64,000 nt of DNA from Nelumbo lutea. Lineage: Eukaryota > Streptophyta > Magnoliopsida > Proteales > Nelumbonaceae. Position numbers and translations under genes: made by a program. Shown piece by piece: positions 25,114 to 37,700 of this stretch. Where the stretch lies: NCBI GenBank assembly GCA_022828595.1, contig JAKGHH010000002.1, positions 111,488,855 to 111,552,854 on the forward strand, written 5' to 3'. The notes below the pieces were generated by a model, which was not told the origin of the DNA, did not search any database, and saw nothing but the letters and a program-made list of their open reading frames with translations. How positions within the stretch are numbered: position 1 is the stretch's first letter; each line of letters starts with the position of its first letter.

Positions 25114-26021
25114 GAAACCCATTTCGGTGGCACCGCCACCACCAACATACAAAAAAGAATACAGATGAAGGAAAGAAAGATTGCTAATTTTTATATGTTG
25201 TTTTCTTTTCATTCTTTTTTAACAAGTGAACGAGTGTTCGTAATGTAAATTTTCTTCTTTTTTTTTTGTTTACATCAACAATTTTTCCATTCAGAGTTGT
25301 GCCACTGGATTGAGGCATTCAGAGTGATTCTTTTATAGTGAAGAGTGAAGACAAGAATGTTTTTTTCCTCTTTTTTTTTAATTTTTGGAATGTAATTAAA
25401 AAAGGAAACAAGAAAGAGAGAGTATTTGTTGATTCTCCATGTCTCTTCTGCATACTTTAAAGAGGTTCTTGATAATTAACCAAGCTTTATTAATTGTTAT
25501 CAATTGCAGGCCAAACCCTAACAAAGCTTCCGAAACCTCTAAAAAAACCAAAACTCCATCATTCATTTGTTGGGGTTCACAATTACAGATGAATTTGAGG
25601 AGAAAAATCCCTAGAATTTGTAGTTTAGATTTGCGTTTCGGAAAACCAGGCTAGAAGCGCAAACCGTTTGTTCGTCGAATTTTTCCGTTTACCTTCACTT
25701 TGTCAAAATTGCCCTTGTTTTTTAGGAGATTTACAGATAGCTCGCTAACCGCTACGCGAGTTTCCCACGTTTAACGGTTTAAACCGTTCGACGTTGGAAC
25801 TCATCATTACAGTTGCGCGGGAAATTGAATCGAACATGTCCTAACGGCTTCACGCCGAGAATGGTGATCCCCTGCCAAAAATAAAGTTCCAATGCCCTAC
25901 CAACGGATCTGAACCGTACATCTCGTTATAACACCGGGGCCATCATAAAGTGGGACCCGCCATATTGTTAGGGTGTTAGAACGATATTGTTGGCAGGTGA
26001 TTCGGACTTACAATCTCCCAA
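25114..26021. other. Myosin 3' UTR and intergenic sequence
   Basis: The stop codon at 25111-25113 is followed by T-rich sequence with several possible poly(A) signals (for example AATGTAA near 25240 and 25390), so the transcript likely ends before about 25450. The remainder to 26021 shows no gene or repeat that I can define. Confidence 0.5.
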
Positions 26022-26304
26022 GGCTGTTTTTGGTTGCAATGCAAATAAATTTGTATTGATGCAAAATTAAATTATAGCAGTGCAAATGATTTGAGTATAA
26101 ATTCCAACTTATTTTTACTTTAAATTTTAACTTATTTTATTTGATGGTAGTACAAATGAAATATAATCATGTTAATGCAAATGATTTGAATTAAGACATG
26201 AAGCAGAATAAAAATAAAATTAAACAATAATTAGCATTTTTTCATTTGTACTCCCATGTATTGGTATTAGTGCAAATAAAATTGCATTGCAATCAAACAC
26301 AGCC
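26022..26304. mobile_element. MITE with 3-bp CAA duplication
   Basis: A 283-bp AT-rich element has ends GGCTGTTTTTGGTTGCAATGC and, inverted, GGCTGTGTTTGATTGCAATGC, matching at about 18 of 21 positions. CAA occurs directly outside both ends (26019-26021 and 26305-26307). Repeats of GCAAAT fill the interior. The termini look PIF/Harbinger-like, but the duplication is CAA rather than the usual TWA. No coding capacity. Confidence 0.8.
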
Positions 26305-26354
26305 CAAAGAACATCTCCCATGAATAATAAATACTAGCATCGGAGATGTTTCAG

Positions 26355-26892
26355 TAGGGGTGATCATTTAAGCCCGGCCCGCATAAATCCAGCTTGGAAA
26401 TTCCAAGCTTGGGCCTGGGTTTTGTGTTCAAGCCTAGCCCAGGCCCACATCAGGCCCACAAGTTTTAGGGTTGGGCATGGACTTAATACTTCAAACTCGG
26501 CCCGGACCTGGCCTAGCCCGCATATACTTAAACTTACGCATTTGTGTATAATATATACATATTACACATGTTATTTTACATTATATTATATATTATATAT
26601 AAATATTATAACATGACATGTATAATTTATATTATATGTAACATTTTATATTATATAATATATAAAATAAAAGTTTATATGCATGTTATGTCATTTAATA
26701 TAAAATATTGTAGATATGTATTGTTTTATATATGAAAGACATTGGCTCGGAATCAGGCCCGACCCGACCCGGGCCCATGTAGATCTGGGCTAGGGCTTAT
26801 GTTACAGGTCTGGAACCCCAGGCCCAGGCCTAAGCTATAGCCCTTATCATAAGTGCAAAGCCCAACCCAGGCCCGACCCATGATCACCCCTA
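26355..26892. mobile_element. Non-autonomous hAT-like element
   Basis: Perfect ends TAGGGGTGATCA and TGATCACCCCTA enclose 538 bp with subterminal GGCCCG and CCGACCC motifs. The 8-bp flanks TGTTTCAG (26347-26354) and TGCTCCAG (26893-26900) agree at six positions, as expected for an old hAT target duplication. The core at 26535-26740 is almost pure AT. No transposase is encoded. Confidence 0.85.
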
Positions 26893-28543
26893 TGCTCCAG
26901 AGATGCGATAAGGACATGTTGTAAGATCAATGTGAGGAGCCCTTTGTGAGGAGCAGATCCAAATTTGCATTTTCTCCATACAAGAAGCTCACAAATGCTT
27001 TCTTCGAACAACCAAAATTTTTCTGAATTTCAAAGTATCTTTTTTTATTTGTTACAAATAAAAATCAATAAACCTCCAAATTTCCTAAAATCATTCTTTC
27101 ATCTTTGAATTAATATCTGAATTTTGAACTAACAAACAAACAATGGTACAATTAACACAATTTAGAGGGCATGAATACGCTCACCCAAATCATACAATGA
27201 ACACAATGATTTGAGTAATCCAAGGTTCATGTATTTGCCACGTAGCAAGATATTTATAAAATTATTGGCCGCCCATCATACTTCCCGCATGGTATCTTAA
27301 TAGGATTCCGAAAGGCCTTTATATATTTGCCACATAATCAGCCATTTTGGGCCTACTTTTAATCCAACACATTTGCCAAATGGCAAAACCAAGTATTATT
27401 GGGTATTAGAATAATAAAAGGATAATTTCAAATTCCAAGGACAAACACTGATACGAGGTCCAATGCACAGTGAGATAAATATAGATTGATGTAGATCATG
27501 GTACCGAAATTGGAGATGTTGAGTTGAGGCAATGCATGAAGAAGCTTTGTCCCCAATTATATGCAGTCGGCTACACGAATCCTGTTTCACCATTCCATTT
27601 TATTGAGTGCCATATTCACTATTAAATTATGGGTATTAACTTATTACGAAGCTCAAACTCCACTCCACTCTAGCTCGACGCAAACAGACTTACATACCAT
27701 GTGAGATTTTCTGACTAAATAACAAGAGACTGATATGCACCGTTCTATGGATTATACCTTGGAAGACATAAGATTCCAGCGGTGAAAAACTAGTACTGGA
27801 AACGGCACCAGAATTTGGATTCTAATCCACTGTTGGGGGAGAAGGAATTTGAATCATGTTTCCTGTGCCCATTTGACCACCATCGAGAATAGAATCCAGT
27901 AATTCGTTGTTGCTACTTGCTCGGGTCCAAAGTGTTAAGTTACTGGAAATCCGCTAATGGAGGAAGTTCACCAGAAAGCTTGTGTGACAAGTCCAATGTC
28001 TATAGGCTCTCCCCCTCCCGTCGGGATCTTGCCTGAGGCTGAATTTGTTATAAGAGGAGCTGAGTGACTTCATCGTTTATACCTTTAGGAGAACCTAAAG
28101 AAGCCGAATTTCAACAGGCTGACAGATTGATAATTAAAGTTTTAAACCATCTCATATGGTGTGATCCTCGAATCAATGGAACCACCTGACAGGACCAGAA
28201 CACTAACACCTTACTAGGCAATTTCTCTGAAGCAAAAAAATAAACCATTATCCCTTTCAACAGATGATGCATAGCAAAGTGAAACCTGAATTTTTTTTTC
28301 GAAGTAATTTTATGGCATATTTTTCTTACCAGACAAGCAACAAACTCTCGATTTAATTACAGATTTCCTTTAAATATAACTTACGACTTTGGCAATTAAC
28401 AGGAACCATTTAAATTCCCGAGTCCCTACCACTGAGTTACTATATTATATATAGGTTTTTGAACAAACAACTGCCTTTACTGTCTCTGGTTGGTTCAGAG
28501 AACATGCTACAGCTTTTTCCTCTCTCTCTTTTTTTCTTTTATC
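26893..28543. other. Intergenic region between two convergent genes
   Basis: No gene recognised. The only repeat I can name is the dispersed repeat copy at 27540-27600. The myosin gene ends to the left and the kinase gene ends to the right, so both 3' flanks face this interval. Confidence 0.5.
27540..27600 (+). repeat. Dispersed repeat family, copy 1
   Basis: The core reads GAAGCTTTGTCCCCAATTAT ... GTCGGCTACACGAATCCTG ... TTTCACCATTCC. Related copies occur at 30070-30190 (same strand) and 61425-61515 (opposite strand), two of them next to an (ATC)n run. This is a widely dispersed plant repeat; I cannot assign a class. Confidence 0.6.
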
Positions 28544-28600
28544 TCTTTTTTTTTTTTTTTTTTTTTTGGGGTGGGGGGGGGTGGGGGTGGGGGGAGGGTC
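28544..28600 (+). repeat. Poly(T) run joined to a G-rich run
   Basis: About 22 T residues are followed at once by roughly 30 bases made almost only of G with single T or A breaks. It lies about 190 bases beyond the kinase stop codon on the antisense side. In the kinase transcript (minus strand) it reads as C-rich then poly(A), so it falls in the 3' UTR or just past it. Confidence 0.8.
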
Positions 28601-28790
28601 TCTCTCTCTTCCCTCCTCTTCTGCTTTCATTTGCATGAATATGAATCCAGTATGGGAAGTGTGGATCTTCTTACGCTCACATGGCGAAAAGCTAACTTGA
28701 TGAATCATAAACATGTCCAAGCACAAGCCCCCTAAACTTTCAAAAATTGATATTTCTTTGGCAAAATACTGATATACACCGAAATGTGCA

Positions 28791-31700
28791 TCAACTAACG
28801 GTCCGACCATAACAAATGGATGCAATATAAAGGTTCTTGGACCATTTTTCCTGCAGAAACTAGTTGTTAGTGTAAAGACAGGCAGATAAAGGTCCAACAA
28901 TCAAGAAGGAAACAAGTATGTGCCTACCTTTACATGGGTGCTTGGGAAAGCAGATGTACGAAGAGTTTCTTGTGTTTCATCCATCAGTTTACGTTTTGGA
29001 ATGCTCAGTATGAATGCTGCTTGGTCATGGGTGGCAGCAGTTGAGGTTATCCTGTAGCCACTCTCCCATCGCCTATGTATTCCCTCACTTGGATACAGAA
29101 AATCCAGTTCCACAACCTATGATGAGTCGCAAAGCAGAAAAAATACAAACGTATTAGGTAACAGAGAAATGTGGAGAAAAGAATTATTATGAAGACAAGT
29201 GGGTCAATTTACTCGATCAAGTAGACAAAAAAATGATAAGAACGAACATACCTGTTCTGAATAACCAGAGTTCCTCGACATTACCACACCCCAGCGGCTT
29301 CCGGCAGTGGTCATCGATGTGACATGAAAACCTTCTTTCCATTTTTTATTAATCCACTTAAACGGAAAAGATTCACTCACTTTATAGGACTGCTGGGTGT
29401 AAGGGGTTCCTACAGCATTATAACATAAGGTATGGAAATAAGATTTTGACCACAAAATCAGATAGAAGAATGAGAAGATTAAGCTACGGAGTTTATTAGA
29501 ATGAATTGACCTCATATAGCTAAATGAGAACTTGTATATTAGATCCATGCAATAATAGTGTGCAGAAGAGCACGCTTGATCAAGGTTACTTCATCAGAAC
29601 ACGGCAACAAGACAGGTGAGGTGCACCCAACAAAATGTATTGCACCTTTGAGCCTAGGTGTGCCTTTTAAAACATTATCTAGTACAACACATCATCCCCA
29701 TATCCTACCAAGCATTGATGGTTCCCCTAACAAATATGTCATTCAAATAAATAATTTTTAATATAATAAAAAAGATAAAACTTTACCAAAAAGAAGGGCC
29801 TATTGTTCACATGGCAACTGCTATGTTGCTGAAATTTGCCCCATGAACAAAGGCCAGCAAGACACATATGGGGCACTTTTTTGCTCCAACTAAGCTGTCA
29901 TGTTGAAGAACGATGGGTTGTTTAAAGAAGCTCCCTAAGGACAATCAACTAAACTGCTCCCAAAACCTATTAACAGTATTCTTCCCCAAGTATGCTCTAA
30001 AAAATGCCCAATAGAATAAGGCAAGAAGCATAGACCTATCAAATATGGTTTTCCAGACCTCAAAACCAGTAAATCATCATCATCATCATCATCATCATCT
30101 ATAAGCCTTATCCCAACTATATGGGGTTCGCTAAATGAATCCTGTTTCACCATTCCATTGTGCTTAATGCCACATCCATTGTTAAAATTTTAATTTTTAG
30201 CATCTTACTGCTTCAACCCATGTCCTTTTTGTCTACCCCTACCCCTTCTAAGGCCATCATAAACTCACTAAATTAATCCTGTTTCACCAAACCAACTTAG
30301 TCTACTTTCTCTCATTTTATCACCTATTCGAGCTTACCTCTAATCCAGTAAATCATTATCTTGATTTGGGTTTCAAGATCAGCAATCTAAATGACTCGTA
30401 GTACCTAAATTAAGGCATCACAAATCCATCTACTGACCACTACGCTACCTAAATAGGGCTGTGTCTTCCACTAAAGCATAACTCAGAAATTCACTTCTTG
30501 ATATTTGGATTGAATGTTAGACATCACATAATCAGCATCAGATATGACCTTCAGACAAGAAGCAAAAAGTATGATTTCTTCATAAAGATGTGGAGTATTG
30601 GCAATTTTTCTGCAACTTGAATACTCTCAATTCAACTCACCAAAACCTTTGTTTTAACCATCCAGGATTCTGGATTTGGATACATAAACCCTCTCCCACA
30701 GTCCCACCTTGCGTTCTATCAAGAACAATGTCTGCTGTCAAATTGTAAACCCTTGGATCATTAATTGCTACTAGAGCCCACATCTTCTTTCATCTTCCTT
30801 GCGCTCCTAGAACCTAATGTTATAAAAGCCTTGCCTAAAGTAACTGTTCTCCACAGAAGGGACTTTAGCACTATGGTGGTCTAGGTAGGCACTGCCCATA
30901 GTGCAGACTGTCATTAAAACTAAGGGGTGCCTAGGTATTATAGGATGGTTTTTTCCAAGTAGAGTGTTAATAACATCAAGAATTTTGGACCTTGGTTGCA
31001 TTGACTCATTTTGTTATCTGTTTACAAGAAACAACATTTGAGATTTGGCACCAAGTAATAATGAGACAATTTTAAAAGAAAAGAAAATTAATGAGTGTTA
31101 TATGTAACTCAACATAATAGAATTAATGAAATAACATTTACAGAAGGTGTATCTGTCAAAAGGACTAGTCTCTTATGCTCTGTTTGGAAGGAGTCTGAAT
31201 ACAAATATGTACAGTGCAAATACATATAAAATAATAACAAGGTTTTGCACTCTACATATTTGTATTTGTACTCCTTCCAAACGGAGCCTTAATCTCATTT
31301 CTCAAGACCCCAAAAATTGGGGTTGAAAATGACCTAGACCACATCTCTTTTCCTGGTCTTGATGACTGTCCTAAGCCCCATTTTGTTGTACTTCTTCCTA
31401 ATAGTGGATTCATTTTCAGAAACAAACTACTTGAAAATTTGAAAGTATCAAAAGTCTCCAAAATGAATCAAAGCCATAATTGAGAAAGTAATTGTTCAAG
31501 TTTATTTCCATAAACAAGAAAGAGAGAAGATAAAGATTGAAACGATATCCTTAACAAACCTTTCGACATGACTACCAACGAACTTCCATTTGCTGCACCA
31601 GCTATGGAACTAATGTAGTAATTCTTCTCCCACTGTTCCATTATCCAATCCTGATGATAACCAAGTGAAAGCCAGTGACGAGTGGCTATGTTTGTAAATA

Positions 31701-34700
31701 CAGCACTTGTAAAGAAAAATTGCAAGTACCATTGGGAGCAAACCTTGTGCAGGAAGACAGCTGACAGGTCATAAACCTGAGAACAGAAACCCGTGCCCGC
31801 ATCCATGATAAGTGCCCAAAGGTTTACTGCAGAAGCCACACAACTGATATATAGACCATCCTCATTGCCTTTCTTTATGTGCTGGGAAAGCCTCGAATCT
31901 GCTACATTGTAGTGATATCTACATAAACCAATAGAAAATTTTTACTTGACAAGTCAGAATAGAAAAGTAAAAGAATAACTTAATGCTTATTTACCAGCTT
32001 ACATTATGTCAAGAAGTGTTCTCTTTCAGTAAGGTTGGTCCAGTACCACCTCCCCTTTTTTTACATTACATGGTACCCTGAAACAGATCTTCGCTAGAGA
32101 TGCAACTCATGTTGGCCCAAGTTCACATTTTACACTGCTTCAGGCCCAGGCCTTCAGGCCGGACCCATTTAATTTTTGGTAAAAGCCCTATTCCCTATTT
32201 ACCCCTTGTCTGGCCATGGCATTTGCTGATCTATAAGTCCACTGAAAGCTTGCTTCCAGCTCTGCTGCTAAAGCTCTTAATTCTTTCAACTGATTCCAAT
32301 AGTGCCATGGGCCTTTTTTGTTGTGGTTCAACCATGTAACAGTATTTCCCAAAGTTTAGGTCTTATTTTTTAGGAGTTCTTTGTTTTGAAATAAATGTGT
32401 ACAGAGTTTAGGTCATATTTATTAGGAATACGTTGGGGGGCAATGGGCATTTAAATCTTTTACAAGATATGGTTAATTAAACCTCAGATTTTTTTTCCAA
32501 ATTTACAGAAATTGATTTGTAACCCATTACAAAACAAACCGGTCCACAAATCATAGTGAATACGAATAAATTAGGTAACCATGGGATTAGACACACTAAA
32601 TGGCCATATTTTCTACAAACTGGATATAGAAAGTGGAATATTGATTATGAGATACTTCATGGAACACCTAGCCATGCATATAGGATCCCTAGAAGCAAAA
32701 GTTTTGGTTCTTTAAAGCTGAAAGGCCTGCATATTGTATAATATTTCCTACCCTACATTTGGTACCAGTAAATCAAAGCCATTAAATAAACAAAACCCAT
32801 AGTAAATTAACAAGAAAAAAACATTGCAATCACAACATCTAATGATAATTTAACTTGATGAGCAACAACCACTTGCGTGGAAAGATATGCTTTTCTTTTA
32901 CACATTCAAAAGAAAGAACTAGTAAGCACGATGTACATTAAGAAATTGATATCATATGATGGGTTCACTGACTGAGGAAAGAAAGAACAGCTTCTAAATT
33001 ATGATTTTTGAAAATTTAATTTGGGATTAACCAAAAAAAAATCTTTAGAAACTTAAACATAAAAGTAGCTTGATGAAAGCCAGCATGTTATGTTGTGGAA
33101 AAAATGAATTTATTTACCTCTGCTTCATGGGTCTACGGGCATTGTAAACGGAGATCCACTGAGTAGCTGGACTCCCTAAACGTACCTTCTTCCTGGGTTG
33201 CCCATCTTCTTCCACATTTACAGGCAATCTTGCTCGCTTCTGTCCAACCTACTTATGCAAAACAACATTAAGATAATGTTAAAGAGGGGGAAGAGAATAT
33301 GACATTAAGATAATGCTTCTGGAATCAAACAATTACCTTTAGAGCTCCATCGATTCTAATGGGTCTCAAGGGTGCACATGGCTCGATCAAGCTATCAAAA
33401 AGGGAAATAAGTTTAGGGTAGTTTGGTTCTTCATCAAATTTCATATTTGTCACAACCTCAAGAAACTGTTTAAATGGTGTCGGGCAAAAACAACATAACA
33501 ACTCCGGAGAGGTAGCCATCTTTTTCTTACAAACAAGAAAACTTTTGTTGTCTCCCTGCAATAATTGATATTTGTGAAAAAAGGTTATCAAATGGGTGGA
33601 GAGAGAGAGAGAGAGAAATGCTTTATTTTCTGTTCTAAATAAAGTTACCTGATAGCCCTGCCATGGTAACCTTCCTTTGATGAGAAATATCAATGTATAT
33701 GCTAGTGACTCAAGATCATCCCTTCTACTACCTGTCCGACCTAAATGTGCATGTACACTTGCATATCTTATTGTTCCCCTACCAAAATAACACAAAGCAG
33801 ATTAGAATATAAATACAAATCATGGAAGATAACTATCGAAATTCAGAAATCCACAAACCTGAAGATGTCAGGCCTCTGGTCATAGTCAACATGTTGTCCA
33901 GATGATCCATCCTTCCATCTAGATGCTGAATCGCACATATATTAATGGCACTACCAAAACTAATCAGGGAATTGGAATTTACTCAAAAAAAAAAAAAACT
34001 TAAAATCATTGAATACAGGGAAAAACCCATGTCAAAACTCCCAAATAGAAAGTACTGCTTATACAGCTTTAACTCTGTTTGCCACTAGTAGAATTGAGCA
34101 CTCAATATGAAGGAGATGGACATAAGAAGGAAACCAAAATTTTAGAGACAACATACCCAAACCAAGATCAATGAGAAATAACTTCTTTTCATCAGAAGTT
34201 CCAGGTTGGCCAAGTAGAAAGTTTTCTGGCTTCACGTCTCCATGTACAAACCTAATGAAGAAAAAGAAAATATAAAAAGGGTAAAAACTTCCTGAGAAGA
34301 GATTAATCATCATCCAAAGAAGACTAGAACTTAGAACTAAGTAGTACCCTTTCAAGTGAAGTTTCTCAAGGATTGATATTGCCTCCACAGCAATACAAGC
34401 CACCATATTAGGTGACATCCTGTTGCAAGTATTAAAAGGCACAAAACCCATAGTTAGGAATAAATAGGCAAATAGATATATACAAAGGGGAAAGGGGAAA
34501 GGGGAAGGGAGGAGAGAGAGATGGAGTTCTCTTTCTTACGATTGGCCTACAGAATTCCAAACATCCCAAAGGCTGGGCCCTAGCATGTCCATGACCTGAA
34601 GCATTTATTCGATTCTCATTAAAAAACAATGGATTAATTCAGAAGTCACTAGAAATTACAATAAAGAGGCTATTAAACAAATCGCACCAGAATGTAATAA

Positions 34701-37700
34701 TCTCCTTGGCGTCCTCTGTAGTGAACCGAAGGAATTCCATAACAACCATTCAAGGTGCTTGTTTACCAGAAAACAATCAATCAGATTTGGAATTTCACAT
34801 AGTCCAACAAAAGATCAGCTGAAGCTGCACACATTTTGGACAGCAGCGATAAGATGCTTACTTGTAGACTTGCCATTCATAAGGAGGACCATAATTGCAA
34901 CCTTTACTATTACGGTGTTCAAACTTCAAGGCCACCTATAAAGGCACACTATAAGGTATGGTGTTTGCAGAGATATGACATCAGAAAGCATCCGAAGTTG
35001 GATAAAAGCTGTTGAATAATACCTCCAGGGCATCTGCCCCTGTGCGCTCGACACCTCCAGATACCCTTCTGCCAACGTAGACTTGACCAAAACCACCCTT
35101 ACCCAACTTCCTTTCTATCTTATATACAGGGGAGTTTCCTACTTGAACCTACAAAATAGAGTTTTCTTCTTTGAGTGAAATCCCTCAGAAGCTAACAAAA
35201 TGATCAGAATATATTAGTGGAAATTATAAATACATTGCTGCAGCAAAATAAAGTACAATTGAATGAAATATTAATACAGTGGTATTTCCAAAACAGCTAT
35301 AAAGTGTAGATCATTTTTTTTACTTCTATCACCAGAGCAACAAACAAAGTTAATGTCAGGTGAGAATGGGAAAAACCATCAGGAATAATCTCAATACTCA
35401 GGTAGGAAAAAACAAAACTGCATTGCTCTTTTGTGACGATACAAAGCAATCATAATTTGAAAACCAAACGAAAAAAAAAAAAAAAAGAGTTAGATATGCA
35501 AGAGAGTGAGACCTTTTTTATAGATATCTGCCAATCACAGTAGCCAATAATCCAACAGCCCACTAAATAAACCAAAAAAATTCAAATCCAAAAATTCTCC
35601 CTTTTTTATGACCAAGGTTCTTCCTCAACTTTTAACTCTCATGCGTGATCCAGTCAAAGAAAGATATTCCTCTCAGATAATCAGATCTCATCTCATAATA
35701 AATGTATCCATGGTCAATGGATCAACCACAATGAATCCCTAATTGATACTCCTTGATCATACGGCTAATTATAAGCACACAAAGAGCAGTCTATCAGCTT
35801 CATTGGAACCTCCTTTGATAAGTTAAATTAGGCCAGCTTCCCATCATAGTACTTCAAAGTTCAAAAATTCATATTGAGACATTGTCCTGCAATGGACAAG
35901 GGTGATGATCTCCATGTAAAGGAATATAAAATTTGTTGTTCCACAAGCCAACTAAGTCATCAGAGTTGCAACTTGGGTGGGCCAACTCCAACCTAATTCC
36001 AGCCTGGTTAAGCTTTTATGGGTCAAAGCAGAACCAAGCTGCCCCAAACAATAAATTTCATTAAGAAAGCATATTTTAAAATAATTTCAGCATTTTTCCC
36101 AAATAATTAAGTTATAGATAAAGTATATACAAAAATGCATGGCGTAGCAGGTTTGTTATTCAGGTCATCTAGTGGAGTTTCCTAAATGATCACAGTGGGA
36201 TTCTACCTAGCAATTTAAGTTGGGGCTTAAAAGGATTCCCCAAATTCTTCTACTCATCATAGATTTCTGTAAGAAATAATCCAGTCCAAAAGGCCTTGCA
36301 TCGTACTCTAGATAAGCTCCCTTTTATGGGCAACTTTTGAATTAAAAAATTAGAAGGCTATTATTAATTAAACAAAATTCCAGTCCAACAGAAGAAAGGA
36401 CCGGCATGGACTGCAAGATTCCTTATCTATGAACGATCTGGATTGACCACAAGATTCCTCAACATGGCTAAAATAGAAAATATCATGTTATATTCATAGT
36501 AAATGCATGAATTCATACCAGTGTAAGCACATGTTTTGACTTCAGGCAGGGCTGTGGGCCTTCAAAGAAACCAGGGTGTCAGGGCCCATTATAGGCAAAA
36601 TTGCAGGCCAAATTCATTTTGGGCACTAAAATGGATACCAAGCCTTCCCTTACTCCTTGAACTTTCAGGCCTTTCTACAGGCTAGGGCAGGTTGAGTTTG
36701 GGCTAGTAAGATCAGAACTGCACCCATGGTAGCAAGATAGTACAGATGGGCCAACATGAGCCATGAGGTGAATTTTGAATGAGTGATCGATCAATAACCA
36801 AATCAGAGTAGAAGGTGTTTGAGAAGACCCCTGAAGATCTTTTAAAGAACCAAAATGTTCCTCCAAGGAAGTGAAGTTACCTTTACTAAGTATTTCCTAA
36901 AAAGTTTCTCAGAACTCTTGGAAGTTCTTGATAAATCAGAACCACCAGATTGGTAGTTTTCGATGTGAATTGCTACCATCTTAAACGATTGTAACAAGAA
37001 TAAATATCTACTATTTATGTCCCAATCATAATTTTTTGTTTGATAAATGGTATATTGTGTTGAATTACCATAACGCAGGTGAGAGGCCTTCACATATCCT
37101 AAACGATTGTATTGCATGGCCAATCACAATTGTGTCTGGTAATAAATTCATCCTGGGGCTGTGAATGAGTCCAGAAGAACAGAAAGTGAAAATAGTATCC
37201 TTCCCTCCCCAAGATGACACAGTTTTGAATTACTAGCTCACCCAAACAAAAATATCTTGCAATAAGGCGGAGGAATAAACAGATTAAAAGACTGCTAACT
37301 TTGGGATTTCATTCAACCCTATCATGTAACCAAAATGGTAGAATTCGGAAAGTAGCTGAAAGTGGGATACCTCTTCCACCCCATGTTTCTGCTTCCTTCC
37401 CAATCCATCCACAGCTTTAAGTTTCCTAGTTTATCATAATAAATATATTTACTAATTTATTCAGAATTACTGTATGGGATCTACTAAACAAGGCCACATC
37501 TTTCTAAACATTTTTTTGGTAACTAATAAAGCCACTTCTTTCTATACATTTTTTGGTAACTAATAAAGCCACTTCTTTCTAGACATTTTTGGTAACTAAT
37601 AAAGCCACTTGGACCCACTTCTTCCTAGATATTTTTTGGTAACTAATAAAGCCACTTCTTCCAAGATATTTTTTGGTAACAAATAAAGCCACTTCTTCCA

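Noticed and set aside
28445..28900. 151-codon minus-strand frame
   Set aside because: It reads through the poly(T)/poly(G) tract (Lys and Pro runs) and overlaps the true last exon of the kinase in the wrong frame.
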